The notes beneath the pieces are model-generated. The model was not told the DNA's origin. It searched no databases and saw only the letters and a program-made list of their open reading frames with translations. The translations under genes were made by a program, and so were the position numbers. Below are positions 7,196 to 13,465 of a stretch of DNA of 18,138 bases, piece by piece. The stretch comes from SG8-4 sp964598225 (lineage in GTDB: Bacteria; Planctomycetota; Phycisphaerae; Sedimentisphaerales; Anaerobacaceae), in NCBI GenBank assembly GCA_964598225.1, contig CAZRBG010000086.1:1-18138 (forward strand), given 5' to 3'. Each line of letters opens with the position of its first letter. Position 1 is the stretch's first letter.

Positions 7196-7239
7196 TTCGA
7201 ACGGCACTTCTTGCACTTCTTGACGGTATCCGAATAATA

Positions 7240-8115
7240 TTATCCACTGAGAAGGCCGTATTCCTGTAGTGTCTGCCTGAGCGTAACTCTCTTCTCTTTT
7301 TCCAAAGGCGTCATTGGCAGACGCAATTCCTCCGGCGCCATATTCAGCATTGACAGCGCAGCCTTGATCGGTATCGGATTGGTTGCCAGCGTCAACATGC
7401 TCTTACACAACACAAAGAGTTTCTTATGCCATTGCCGGGCGGAAACCAGATCGCCCTCGAGAATCAGGTCCGTCATGGCCTTAACATCCGCCGGTACAAT
7501 ATTGGCCACGACGCTGATGACTCCCTTGGCGCCGATTGAGGCCAGAGGAAGCGTTAGTGAATCATCACCTGAGACAATCGTTATGTCACAGCGCTGAGCT
7601 ATTTCACTTGCCTGGTCCAAGCTGCCGGTTGCCTCTTTGACGGCTACGATGTTTTCGATCTCTGCCAGCCGCGCGATCGTCTCCGGCGTCATGCCGGCTC
7701 CGCAGCGGCCCGGGATGTTGTAAAGCACCACAGGCAGATCGACCGCCTCGGCTATCTCCTTGAAATGCTCGTAAAAGCCCGTCTGGGTCGGCTTGTTATA
7801 GTACGGCGTAACCTGCAAGGTGGCATCCGCTCCGGTCTTCTTGGCGAATGTCGTCAGTTCGATTGCCTCGGCAGTGCTGTTGGAGCCGGCGCCGACTATC
7901 ACCGGCGTCTGTCCGGCAACGACGTCGACAACTCTGGCCATAACCTTCTTCTGCTCGTCATGGCTCAAAGTACAGGACTCGCCCGTCGTGCCGACCGGGA
8001 CGATTCCATCGATTTCGCCTTCCAACTGCAAATCTATTAGTTCGTCGAAGGTCTCAAAATCGATTTCTCCATCCTGAAAAGGCGTTATCAGCGCCACCAT
8101 TGCCCCTGTAAACAT
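7240..8115 (-). CDS. dapA: 4-hydroxy-tetrahydrodipicolinate synthase
   Basis: DapA condenses pyruvate with aspartate semialdehyde, the first committed step to diaminopimelate and lysine. The 291-residue TIM barrel shows GTTGE at 42-46, TPYYNKP with Tyr106, LYNIPGR with Tyr132, and the pyruvate Schiff-base Lys160 in VAVKEATGS. These line up with E. coli Thr44, Tyr107, Tyr133 and Lys161, offset by one. I chose the ATG at 8115: AAGGAG lies seven bases upstream, while an in-frame TTG at 8121 would be too close to it. It is convergent with the anti-sigma-like gene (44-base gap). With dapL nearby, the lysine pathway here uses the direct aminotransferase branch. Confidence 0.97.
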   Translation of the reverse strand: MFTGAMVALITPFQDGEIDFETFDELIDLQLEGEIDGIVPVGTTGESCTLSHDEQKKVMARVVDVVAGQTPVIVGAGSNSTAEAIELTTFAKKTGADATLQVTPYYNKPTQTGFYEHFKEIAEAVDLPVVLYNIPGRCGAGMTPETIARLAEIENIVAVKEATGSLDQASEIAQRCDITIVSGDDSLTLPLASIGAKGVISVVANIVPADVKAMTDLILEGDLVSARQWHKKLFVLCKSMLTLATNPIPIKAALSMLNMAPEELRLPMTPLEKEKRVTLRQTLQEYGLLSG

Positions 8116-8134
8116 CGTCAATCTCCTTCAAGGG

Positions 8135-8267
8135 GATCAGATTATCAGGACATCAGGGTGAAGGATATCGGGATATCAGTGTGTCAGGAGCCTACGTTTC
8201 CTGATAACCTGATTCCCTGACAACCACTTCCTGATATTCCGATTACCTGATAACCTAATTTCCTGAT
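8135..8267. repeat. Inverted array of TATCAGG-type units
   Basis: Between dapA and pdxJ, short degenerate units ending in ATCAGG recur every 10-14 bases. About five are on the plus strand from 8135 to 8190 (TTATCAGG, ACATCAGG, ATATCGGG, ATATCAG, TGTCAGG). About six follow in the opposite orientation from 8199 to 8267 (CCTGATAA, CCTGATT, CCTGACA, CCTGATAT, CCTGATAA, CCTGATT). The halves can fold back on each other. The right half runs into the end of pdxJ and supplies its last codons and stop. Confidence 0.65.
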
Positions 8268-8980
8268 TTATCTATCAATTCTATCATCTCGGCGGTCGCC
8301 CGCTCCATGCCGACGAACACCGCCCTGGCTACGATACTATGACCTATGTTGAACTCGGACAGACCGTCGATCCGCGCCACCCCGGCGATATTGCGGTAAG
8401 TAAGCCCATGGCCGGCGTGGACAATCAGCTTATTCTCAGCCGCCAGGTCTTTGCCCGCCGCAAGCTCGACCAGCCTCTTAGCGGCGGATTTTTCTCCTCG
8501 CGCGTTCGCATACATACCGGTGTGCAATTCCACCGCGTCACAGTTGGTCTGTGCCGAGGCGATGATTTGGTCGCTGTCCGGCGCGATGAAGGTGCTCACG
8601 AGTATGCGTTTGCTGTGCATTCGCTTAACTATCTGTGCCAGACGTCTCTTGTGTTTGGCGCAGTCCAAGCCGCCCTCGGTGGTCAGCTCGGCCCTTTTTT
8701 CCGGCACTAACGTTACCTGGTCCGGTTTGATCTTCTCGGCGATCCGTACGATCGGCTCGGCCATGCACATCTCCAGGTTCAGCTTGCACGCAACGGTTTC
8801 CTTGAGCAGGCGGACATCCCGGTCGCTGATATGCCGCCTGTCCTGGCGCAAATGCACCGTTATCCCGTTGGCGCCGGCCAGCTCGCACTGCACCGCCGCC
8901 CAGACCGGATCCGGCTCATCCGTAAGCCGGGCCTGCCTGACAGTGGCCACATGATCTATATTGACGTTCAAAACAGCCAT
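8255..8980 (-). CDS. pdxJ: Pyridoxine 5'-phosphate synthase
   Basis: PdxJ joins 1-deoxy-D-xylulose 5-phosphate with 3-amino-2-oxopropyl phosphate to make pyridoxine 5'-phosphate, the precursor of PLP. The 241-residue TIM barrel carries NVNIDHVATVRQAR (5-18), TVHLRQDRRHI (41-51), LVPEKRAELTTEGGLD (91-106), the VELHTGMYA block and HAGHGLTY. The ATG at 8980 fits the family's usual start and length. Longer in-frame starts would translate the inverted repeat upstream. The ribosome site is weak (GGAA about nine bases away). The last codons (Lys-Ser-Gly-Asn-stop) come from the TATCAGG-type repeat, so the tail is repeat-derived. Confidence 0.96.
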   Translation of the reverse strand: MAVLNVNIDHVATVRQARLTDEPDPVWAAVQCELAGANGITVHLRQDRRHISDRDVRLLKETVACKLNLEMCMAEPIVRIAEKIKPDQVTLVPEKRAELTTEGGLDCAKHKRRLAQIVKRMHSKRILVSTFIAPDSDQIIASAQTNCDAVELHTGMYANARGEKSAAKRLVELAAGKDLAAENKLIVHAGHGLTYRNIAGVARIDGLSEFNIGHSIVARAVFVGMERATAEMIELIDKSGN

Positions 8981-9000
8981 TTCTCGATTCCAGATTTCAG

Positions 9001-9100
9001 ATTCTCGATGAAACAAGAGCCACAAAGACACCAGGGCACAAAGAAATAACAGATAAATAATGTTAGTGTCTTCGTGTCTTTGTGGCTGATTATCGAGAAT
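9001..9100. repeat. Long inverted repeat upstream of pdxJ
   Basis: A perfect 14-bp inverted repeat (AGCCACAAAGACAC at 9018-9031, GTGTCTTTGTGGCT at 9074-9087) is nested in a second perfect 9-bp one (ATTCTCGAT at 9001-9009, ATCGAGAAT at 9092-9100). The inner arms match the CACAAAGNCACNAAG repeat common between genes in many environmental genomes. On the minus strand it lies 20 to 120 bases upstream of pdxJ, so it is probably in its leader or promoter region. Confidence 0.75.
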
Positions 9101-9185
9101 AGAGAGTGGATTTTCAAGCGAAAAAATCCTCGGCACTAATTCGGTTGGTGTGGCGCGCCCGGTTATTCTTGAACCAGAGGCCGAA

Positions 9186-9326
9186 TTACTGCTGCGTTCT
9201 GTCTGCGTGGAATGACTTGGTGAAAGACTCTCCGATGTTTTTGATGAGAACGCGAAGGGCTTTCAGATTTTCAGCCGCTATTAAAGCGACGGCAGCTCTG
9301 AGTTGAATAATAATACTCCTAAACAT
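9186..9326 (-). CDS. Possible 46-residue small protein
   Basis: A 46-codon frame starting MFRSIIIQLRAAVALIAAEN has AAAGGGG with six bases before its ATG, one of the better ribosome sites in the window. The first half is hydrophobic and helix-like, and the second half is basic, ending SFHADRTQQ. A longer frame (to 9416) lacks a ribosome site. I do not recognise the family. It lies alone in a 650-base region between pdxJ and the LamG gene. It may be a real small membrane-associated peptide or chance. Confidence 0.3.
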   Translation of the reverse strand: MFRSIIIQLRAAVALIAAENLKALRVLIKNIGESFTKSFHADRTQQ

Positions 9327-9505
9327 TTTCCACCCCTTTAGCATGGCCGTTTTTAGCATTCTCATTGCGTTAGTACAATCACAGACGCATAGCAAGGCCT
9401 GTTTTATTGCAACCATCGGAGAATGTTGTGAAAATTCTTTGCAAAATATGGCGTTTTACGCAATTCTTTGAGAAAAACTGCCCGCGAGTAGTCCGAATAT
9501 TCTGC

Positions 9506-9535
9506 TTGACGAGAATGTGGGCAATCTGGTATAAG
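9506..9535 (+). promoter_or_regulatory. Sigma-70-type promoter for the LamG gene
   Basis: TTGACG (9506-9511) and TATAAG (9530-9535) are 18 bases apart. The predicted leader is about 95 bases and contains a small hairpin, GACCG-TTAC-CGGTC at 9582-9595. The promoter is strong by consensus although the gene it serves is truncated. Confidence 0.6.
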
Positions 9536-9637
9536 TACAGGGGTAACTATCTTTGGAGAACTATGGTAATCTTAGTGTAGAGACCGTTACCGGTCATTTA
9601 ACCAAACTCACTCATCTACTATTGAAGGAGGAATATT

Positions 9638-10156
9638 ATGTGCGGCAAATCGGTTTACTGGATTTCATTTGTTTTGGCGCTGGGAATTGTCGGGGCAGGC
9701 CCGGCTCAGAGTATTGATCCGTCTCTCGTGGGCTGGTGGACTTTCGACGAAGGGGCCGGCAACGTCGCCAAAGACCTCAGCGGCAAAAGCGTCGAGGGTA
9801 CATTTTTTGGCGGACCGACGTGGGGCTCCGACGGCGATCACAGAGGCGTACTTGTCTTCGACGGCGTCGATGATTACGTATTCATCGACGGACATTTCAA
9901 CCTTCCGGTCTATACCATGACCTTGTGGTTCCGCGTCGACAACGGCTCAGGGCAGCGAGACATCATATCGGCATACGCCAAAGGAGTACAACACGGCATA
10001 CTCCTTGAACTGCAAGCCGACGGTACACTCCGCTATTTGCACAGATACCCCCTGGGAACAGGCGGAGGTACAAATATCTTCACGACCACTACATACGACG
10101 ATGGTGCATGGTACCACGCAGCGATGGTCAAGGCCGAAAACAAGATAACACTGTAA
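9638..10156 (+). pseudogene. Secreted LamG-domain protein, cut short by a MITE-like element
   Basis: The 172-codon frame starts with a Sec signal peptide (about 1-25, ending AQS). A LamG/concanavalin A-like jelly-roll follows: LVGWWTFDEGAG at 30-41, KDLSGKSVEGTFFGGPTWG, VFDGVDDYVFI near 73-83, TMTLWFRV, and GAWYHAAMVKAENKITL at the end. Normally the domain continues after such a block with a Tyr-x-Asn-Gly strand and at least 40 more residues. Here the TAA lies inside the left terminal repeat of the element at 10152-10294, and no LamG sequence resumes beyond it. A strong GGAGG lies seven bases before the ATG, and a good promoter stands upstream. The product is probably exported but misfolded, and its original role (carbohydrate or cell-surface binding) is only a family-level guess. 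Confidence 0.8.
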
Positions 10157-10294
10157 CCGTTCACGGGAAAAAGAGCCGTTATTCGCTTAGAAATAGGATT
10201 TTGATCTAATGTCACCAACTTTTTCCAAGTGACAACTTGATAAAAGCTGTATTCTTGCCTGATTAACAGCGTTTTTTACCTGTGAACGGTTACA
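10152..10294. mobile_element. 143-bp MITE-like element with 16-bp terminal inverted repeats
   Basis: The left end TGTAACCGTTCACGGG (10152-10167) and right end CCTGTGAACGGTTACA (10279-10294) are inverted copies matching at 15 of 16 positions. The inner flanks (GAAAAAGAGCCGTTATT and AACAGCGTTTTTT) show further imperfect pairing. No coding frame of note lies inside, but there is an internal hairpin (TGTCAC ... GTGACA, about 10209-10233). I see no clear target-site duplication. The ends would suit a non-autonomous insertion-sequence derivative; the parent family is not established. It ends the LamG reading frame. Confidence 0.65.
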
Positions 10295-10320
10295 AATAAT
10301 CAAAGATAAACAATTAAATT

Positions 10321-11895
10321 CTATCTCATTTTGCGGATCCGAACTTCTATTTCCCTGGAATCCCCGAGCAGATCGACCAGCCTGCTCGGATCGGTTTGGC
10401 CGTAATGGTAGGGATACAGAATCTTCGGCTTGAACGCTCGTGCCGCATCGGCCGCCATTTCGGGCGTCATCGTGTACGGCAGATTCATCGGCAGAAAGGC
10501 AACGTCGATATCTTTGAGCTCCTTCATTTCCGGTGTGTTTTCCGTATCGCCCGCCACGTAGACTCTCTTATCACCAAATGCTATCACGTAGCCGTTGCCT
10601 CGACCCTTTGGATGGAACGGCTGGCCGCCGGATCGTTTGTGAACAATGTTGTACGCCGGAACAGCCTCGATCTTTAACCCGGCAACAGTCTTAACGTCTC
10701 CGTTTCGCATGACAACTCCCCCGTCCATTCTTTCGGCGCAAGCTTGAGTCAAGACCACCTTGGTTTCCGGCCTTCTAATTTTACCAATAGCCTTTGTATC
10801 GAGATGATCGCCGTGTTCATGAGTTACCAGTATGAGGTCCGCCTTGGGTAAAGTAGAGTAATCGGCCTCCCTGTTCACCGGATCAACGTGGATAACCTTG
10901 CCGTCAAACACAAACATCAACGTTCCGTGTCCTATGAAAGTTGTTCGCAGATCTCCACTGCCCGTATTGATAAAGTCTTCCTCTAAGCTATGACGTGTAA
11001 CGAAGGTGCCGCCCTGGACGCCACTCACAGTGGTGCGGACCGAATATAGCGAGGTCCTTGCCGTAACAAACAGCCTCTTTCTATCCTCTCCGCCGAAGCT
11101 GACGTTGGCCGGGCGCTCGGGAACATCGACGGTCTCGATCTTCTCGCCGTCTTTGTTGTAGACCGCAACCGCACTTGTCGTCAGATAAATATTACCCTCG
11201 TTATCTATTGTCATTCCGTCGGAACCTTCAGGAGCGAAGAGTTTCTTGTCCGACAGAGTTCCATCTTTATTGATAAAATAAGAAAAGGTCTTTCCGCCGC
11301 CTTGATCGGCAACGTACAGCTTCTGTCCGTCCGGCGTGCCTATGACTCCGTTCGGTCTGACCATGTCGTCGATCACCCTGATGAGCTTCTCGCGGTCGGG
11401 CGAGAGATAGTAGACGTGCTCGCCGCCCAGTTCCATGTTGTCCCTATTGCCTCCGTATCGCGGATCGGTAAAATAGACGCTCCCATCCGGAGCGATCCAT
11501 AGATCGTTGGGGCTGTTGAACCGCTTGCCTTTATAGCGTGCGGCCAGCACCGTCACCTCTCCCTGCGGGCTGATCGAAACCAGTCTCCGCCGCCCTCCTT
11601 CACAGGCTAACAGATCCCCTTTCTTGTCGAAGAAAAGCCCGTTGGCGCCGCCCGAGTTCTCTCTAAAGGTCGAGAGCTTTCCATCCAGCGACCATTTGTG
11701 AATTCGTTCGTTGGGAATATCGGTAAAGAAAACGTTTTTCTCGGCGTCGGCGGCGGGCCCTTCGGTAAAAGCGAATCCACCGGCGAGCTTCTCCACGCCG
11801 GCTCCCGGCGCAACAACGCTTTGTCGATCAGCGCCAAACCCCATCGTTGCCCCAATCAGAACGAGCATTATCAAGCCATATTCTTGTGTTCCCAT
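10321..11895 (-). CDS. Secreted SMP-30/gluconolactonase-like and metallo-beta-lactamase-fold fusion
   Basis: The 524-residue protein has a signal peptide (about 1-22). A six-bladed SMP-30/gluconolactonase-like propeller follows at about 30-290, with EGPAAD (45-50; candidate metal ligand Glu45), NSPNDLW with Asn130, and GSDGMTID with Asp226. Then a UlaG-type metallo-beta-lactamase fold runs from about 315 to 524: IGHGTLMFVFDG, THEHGDH at 358-364, AGD at 448-450, and PYHYGQ with His497. Metal ligands of both halves appear intact, so it may join lactone hydrolysis to a second hydrolytic step outside the cytoplasm. Substrates are unknown. AAGGAG lies seven bases before the ATG. The stop faces the LamG remnant. 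It is divergent from the gene at 12023. Confidence 0.88.
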   Translation of the reverse strand: MGTQEYGLIMLVLIGATMGFGADRQSVVAPGAGVEKLAGGFAFTEGPAADAEKNVFFTDIPNERIHKWSLDGKLSTFRENSGGANGLFFDKKGDLLACEGGRRRLVSISPQGEVTVLAARYKGKRFNSPNDLWIAPDGSVYFTDPRYGGNRDNMELGGEHVYYLSPDREKLIRVIDDMVRPNGVIGTPDGQKLYVADQGGGKTFSYFINKDGTLSDKKLFAPEGSDGMTIDNEGNIYLTTSAVAVYNKDGEKIETVDVPERPANVSFGGEDRKRLFVTARTSLYSVRTTVSGVQGGTFVTRHSLEEDFINTGSGDLRTTFIGHGTLMFVFDGKVIHVDPVNREADYSTLPKADLILVTHEHGDHLDTKAIGKIRRPETKVVLTQACAERMDGGVVMRNGDVKTVAGLKIEAVPAYNIVHKRSGGQPFHPKGRGNGYVIAFGDKRVYVAGDTENTPEMKELKDIDVAFLPMNLPYTMTPEMAADAARAFKPKILYPYHYGQTDPSRLVDLLGDSREIEVRIRKMR

Positions 11896-12022
11896 TTCTA
11901 TTCTCCTTTCGCTTTTTCAGGCCCGAGGCGTTAGAATCGCGTCGGGCGTTTGTTTGCCGACGATTGTATAATAATCGTCAAGGATAAGGTAAGACATTTT
12001 ATTATGAAATCGGAGCTGGATA

Positions 12023-12502
12023 ATGAAGAACTTCTCGCGGACCGCTTTTTTGACAAGTTTGCACGACCGAACCTTTCGTGTTTTCGGGAACATGTTGGTG
12101 TCCGGATTAATCCTTGCCTCAGTAATGGCATCCGCCGCGGATGCGGGCGGTTCGGTGGCGGCGAAATATCACAACGACCTCGGTATTGGCGATGACCCGA
12201 ACGTTATCTTTTTCGATGATTTCAAGTCATGGAAGGCTGACGGCACACGTCCGCCATCCGGGAAATGGAGCGTTCGTAAGAACAAGGTCAGCCGCACGCA
12301 TGTTGTGCCGGGCAAGATTAAGGACGGCGTGCGTTTCCGCCGCGTTCCAAACTTACGAATAACATTTTTCTCGTTAGAGACGTACTATCATGGCCTGCCG
12401 CAGGAATACGGCCCGGACAACCCCATCGAAGTCTATTTCGACAACGTAGTGATCGCGAAAGAATACGTCGGACCGATAAATATGCTGAATCCCAAGAAGT
12501 AA
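12023..12502 (+). pseudogene. Secreted protein with probable internal deletion
   Basis: The 159-codon frame has a signal peptide (hydrophobic core about 22-37, ending SAADA near 41). A recognisable N-terminal block follows, SVAAKYHNDLGIGDDPNVIF then DDF, W and GKWSVRKNKV. A C-terminal block, ITFFSLETYYHGLPQEYGPD then YFDNVVIAKEYVGPI, ends it. By recollection, planctomycete secreted polysaccharide-lyase-like proteins carry these two blocks about 150-250 residues apart, with the sugar-binding body between them. Here they are joined in frame around residues 95-112 (GKIKDGVRFRRVPN). GGAG lies seven bases before the ATG. The shortened protein would lack its functional core. A naturally small relative cannot be excluded. 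Confidence 0.6.
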
Positions 12503-12540
12503 GCCTGTCAGCAAACGGCTCAAGACACTGATTCTTTCTT

Positions 12541-12568
12541 TTGACCGGTTGCACAATTGGAGTATCAT
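12541..12568 (+). promoter_or_regulatory. Candidate promoter for the HEPN/MNT pair
   Basis: TTGACC (12541-12546) and TATCAT (12563-12568) are 16 bases apart, about 44 bases before the start codon. No other good candidate lies in the 110-base gap after the preceding gene. Confidence 0.4.
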
Positions 12569-12612
12569 GTAGCGTGGAGTGCCGTTATATTTCTTTTGAG
12601 GGCTGTTAATCG

Positions 12613-13017
12613 ATGCTGGAGCTGACAAGTTTTAGAAAAGCCATCGACTCATTAAGTGAGGCGCTGGACTGGTATAACAACAAGAGCACCGCCGCACCCT
12701 CTGAAATCCTGAGAGATTCGGCCATACAGCGCTTCGAATATACCTACGAATTGGCGTGGAAGATGATGAAGCGATGGCTTGCGGATAATGTAGGCGCTGC
12801 TTATGTGGACGGCATCTCCAGAAAAGAGCTTTTCCGAATGGCGGCCGAGCAGAAATTGATCGATGATCCGCTGAAATGGTTCAAGTATCACGAGGCGCGG
12901 AACCGGACCAGTCATATATACAACGAATCCCTGGCGCAGGACGTTTTCGACGTGGTTGAGGACTTTCTTAACGATGTGCGGAAACTCCTCAGGGCGCTGG
13001 AAGAACGAAATGATTAA
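12613..13017 (+). CDS. HEPN-family toxin, HepT/HI0074-like
   Basis: The 134-residue all-helical protein belongs to the HI0074-like group of nucleotidyltransferase substrate-binding HEPN proteins. Its family core is FEYTYELAWKMMKRWL (41-56) and a conserved KWFKYHEARNRTSHIY (88-103). The last part holds the HEPN RNase motif R-X4-H followed by X-Tyr (Arg96, His101, Tyr103). In the HepT/MntA toxin-antitoxin system this tyrosine is AMPylated by the partner to switch off the toxin. Whether that holds here is inference. GAGGG lies ten bases before the ATG. The stop overlaps the partner's start by eight bases, which supports a co-translated pair. Confidence 0.88.
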   Translation: MLELTSFRKAIDSLSEALDWYNNKSTAAPSEILRDSAIQRFEYTYELAWKMMKRWLADNVGAAYVDGISRKELFRMAAEQKLIDDPLKWFKYHEARNRTSHIYNESLAQDVFDVVEDFLNDVRKLLRALEERND

Positions 13018-13303
13018 CATATCATCCGAACATGAAGACATTATCCGCTCGATTCTTGACGAGTATATCCCGGATCGAAAGGTAATGGCTTTCGGTTCGA
13101 GGACTTCACCGGAGTCCAAACCTTATTCGGATCTCGATCTTGTGATAATGGGCGACGAGCCCCTTGGGTTGGACGATCTGGCTCTGATAAAAAATGCCTT
13201 TGCCGAATCGGATTTGCCGTTCAGGGTAGATATAATTCAATGGTGCAGAATCAGCCCGGAGTTCAAAAAAACCATCGAACCACAATTGCAGCCGATCAGT
13301 TAG
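13010..13303 (+). CDS. Minimal nucleotidyltransferase antitoxin, MntA/HI0073-like
   Basis: This 97-residue MNT-type nucleotidyltransferase has the motif Gly29-Ser30, ten residues, then Asp41-X-Asp43, in GSRTSPESKPYSDLDLVI (29-46), plus the third acidic residue Asp74 in FRVDIIQW. The catalytic set is complete, so it should transfer a nucleotide (AMP in characterised MntA) to its HEPN partner. I chose the ATG at 13010 over an earlier in-frame start at 12956: homology begins there, and GGAAG lies six bases upstream. It is encoded eight bases into the end of the toxin gene, in the HI0074-HI0073 order. Confidence 0.9.
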   Translation: MINISSEHEDIIRSILDEYIPDRKVMAFGSRTSPESKPYSDLDLVIMGDEPLGLDDLALIKNAFAESDLPFRVDIIQWCRISPEFKKTIEPQLQPIS

Positions 13304-13361
13304 TCAGGTTGACAGCAGGTAGCTTCTGGTTGGAATATATCAATGGCTCATCGCGCATGCC

Positions 13362-13429
13362 GTCATTCCTGCGCAGGCAGGAATCCATTTGTTCAAGCGT
13401 TTCCGGATTCGTGCCTGCGCAGGAATGAC
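13362..13429. repeat. Paired REP-like repeats forming a long hairpin
   Basis: GTCATTCCTGCGCAGGCA (with GGAATCCA following, 13362-13387) and its near-perfect inverse at 13405-13429 flank a 17-base loop. The arms agree at 24 of 25 positions. The family is the same as the copies at 2833-2858 and 2966-2991. It lies between the convergent antitoxin and ackA genes, where it could serve as a two-way terminator or mRNA stabiliser. Confidence 0.8.
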
Positions 13430-13465
13430 ACTGTGCAATATGGACCCTCGCGACCACTATAGTCC

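Noticed and set aside
7196..7239. CACTTCTTGCACTTCTTGAC tandem between convergent genes
   Set aside because: Only two imperfect short units with no dyad and no T-run, so not supportable as a terminator or array.
8255..9136. Longer PdxJ with 52 extra N-terminal residues including a hydrophobic stretch
   Set aside because: The extra part translates the inverted repeat at 9001-9100 and flanking sequence. PdxJ homology starts at the ATG at 8980.
11950..12195. Frame beginning near ATGAAATCGGAGCTGG before the secreted gene
   Set aside because: It overlaps the signal-peptide gene in another frame, becomes Arg/Gly-rich and has no ribosome site. The ATG at 12023 has GGAG seven bases upstream.
2833..13429. 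CRISPR array built from the recurring hairpin repeats
   Set aside because: The repeats are few, scattered, in both orientations and not separated by spacers of constant length; no cas genes are present.
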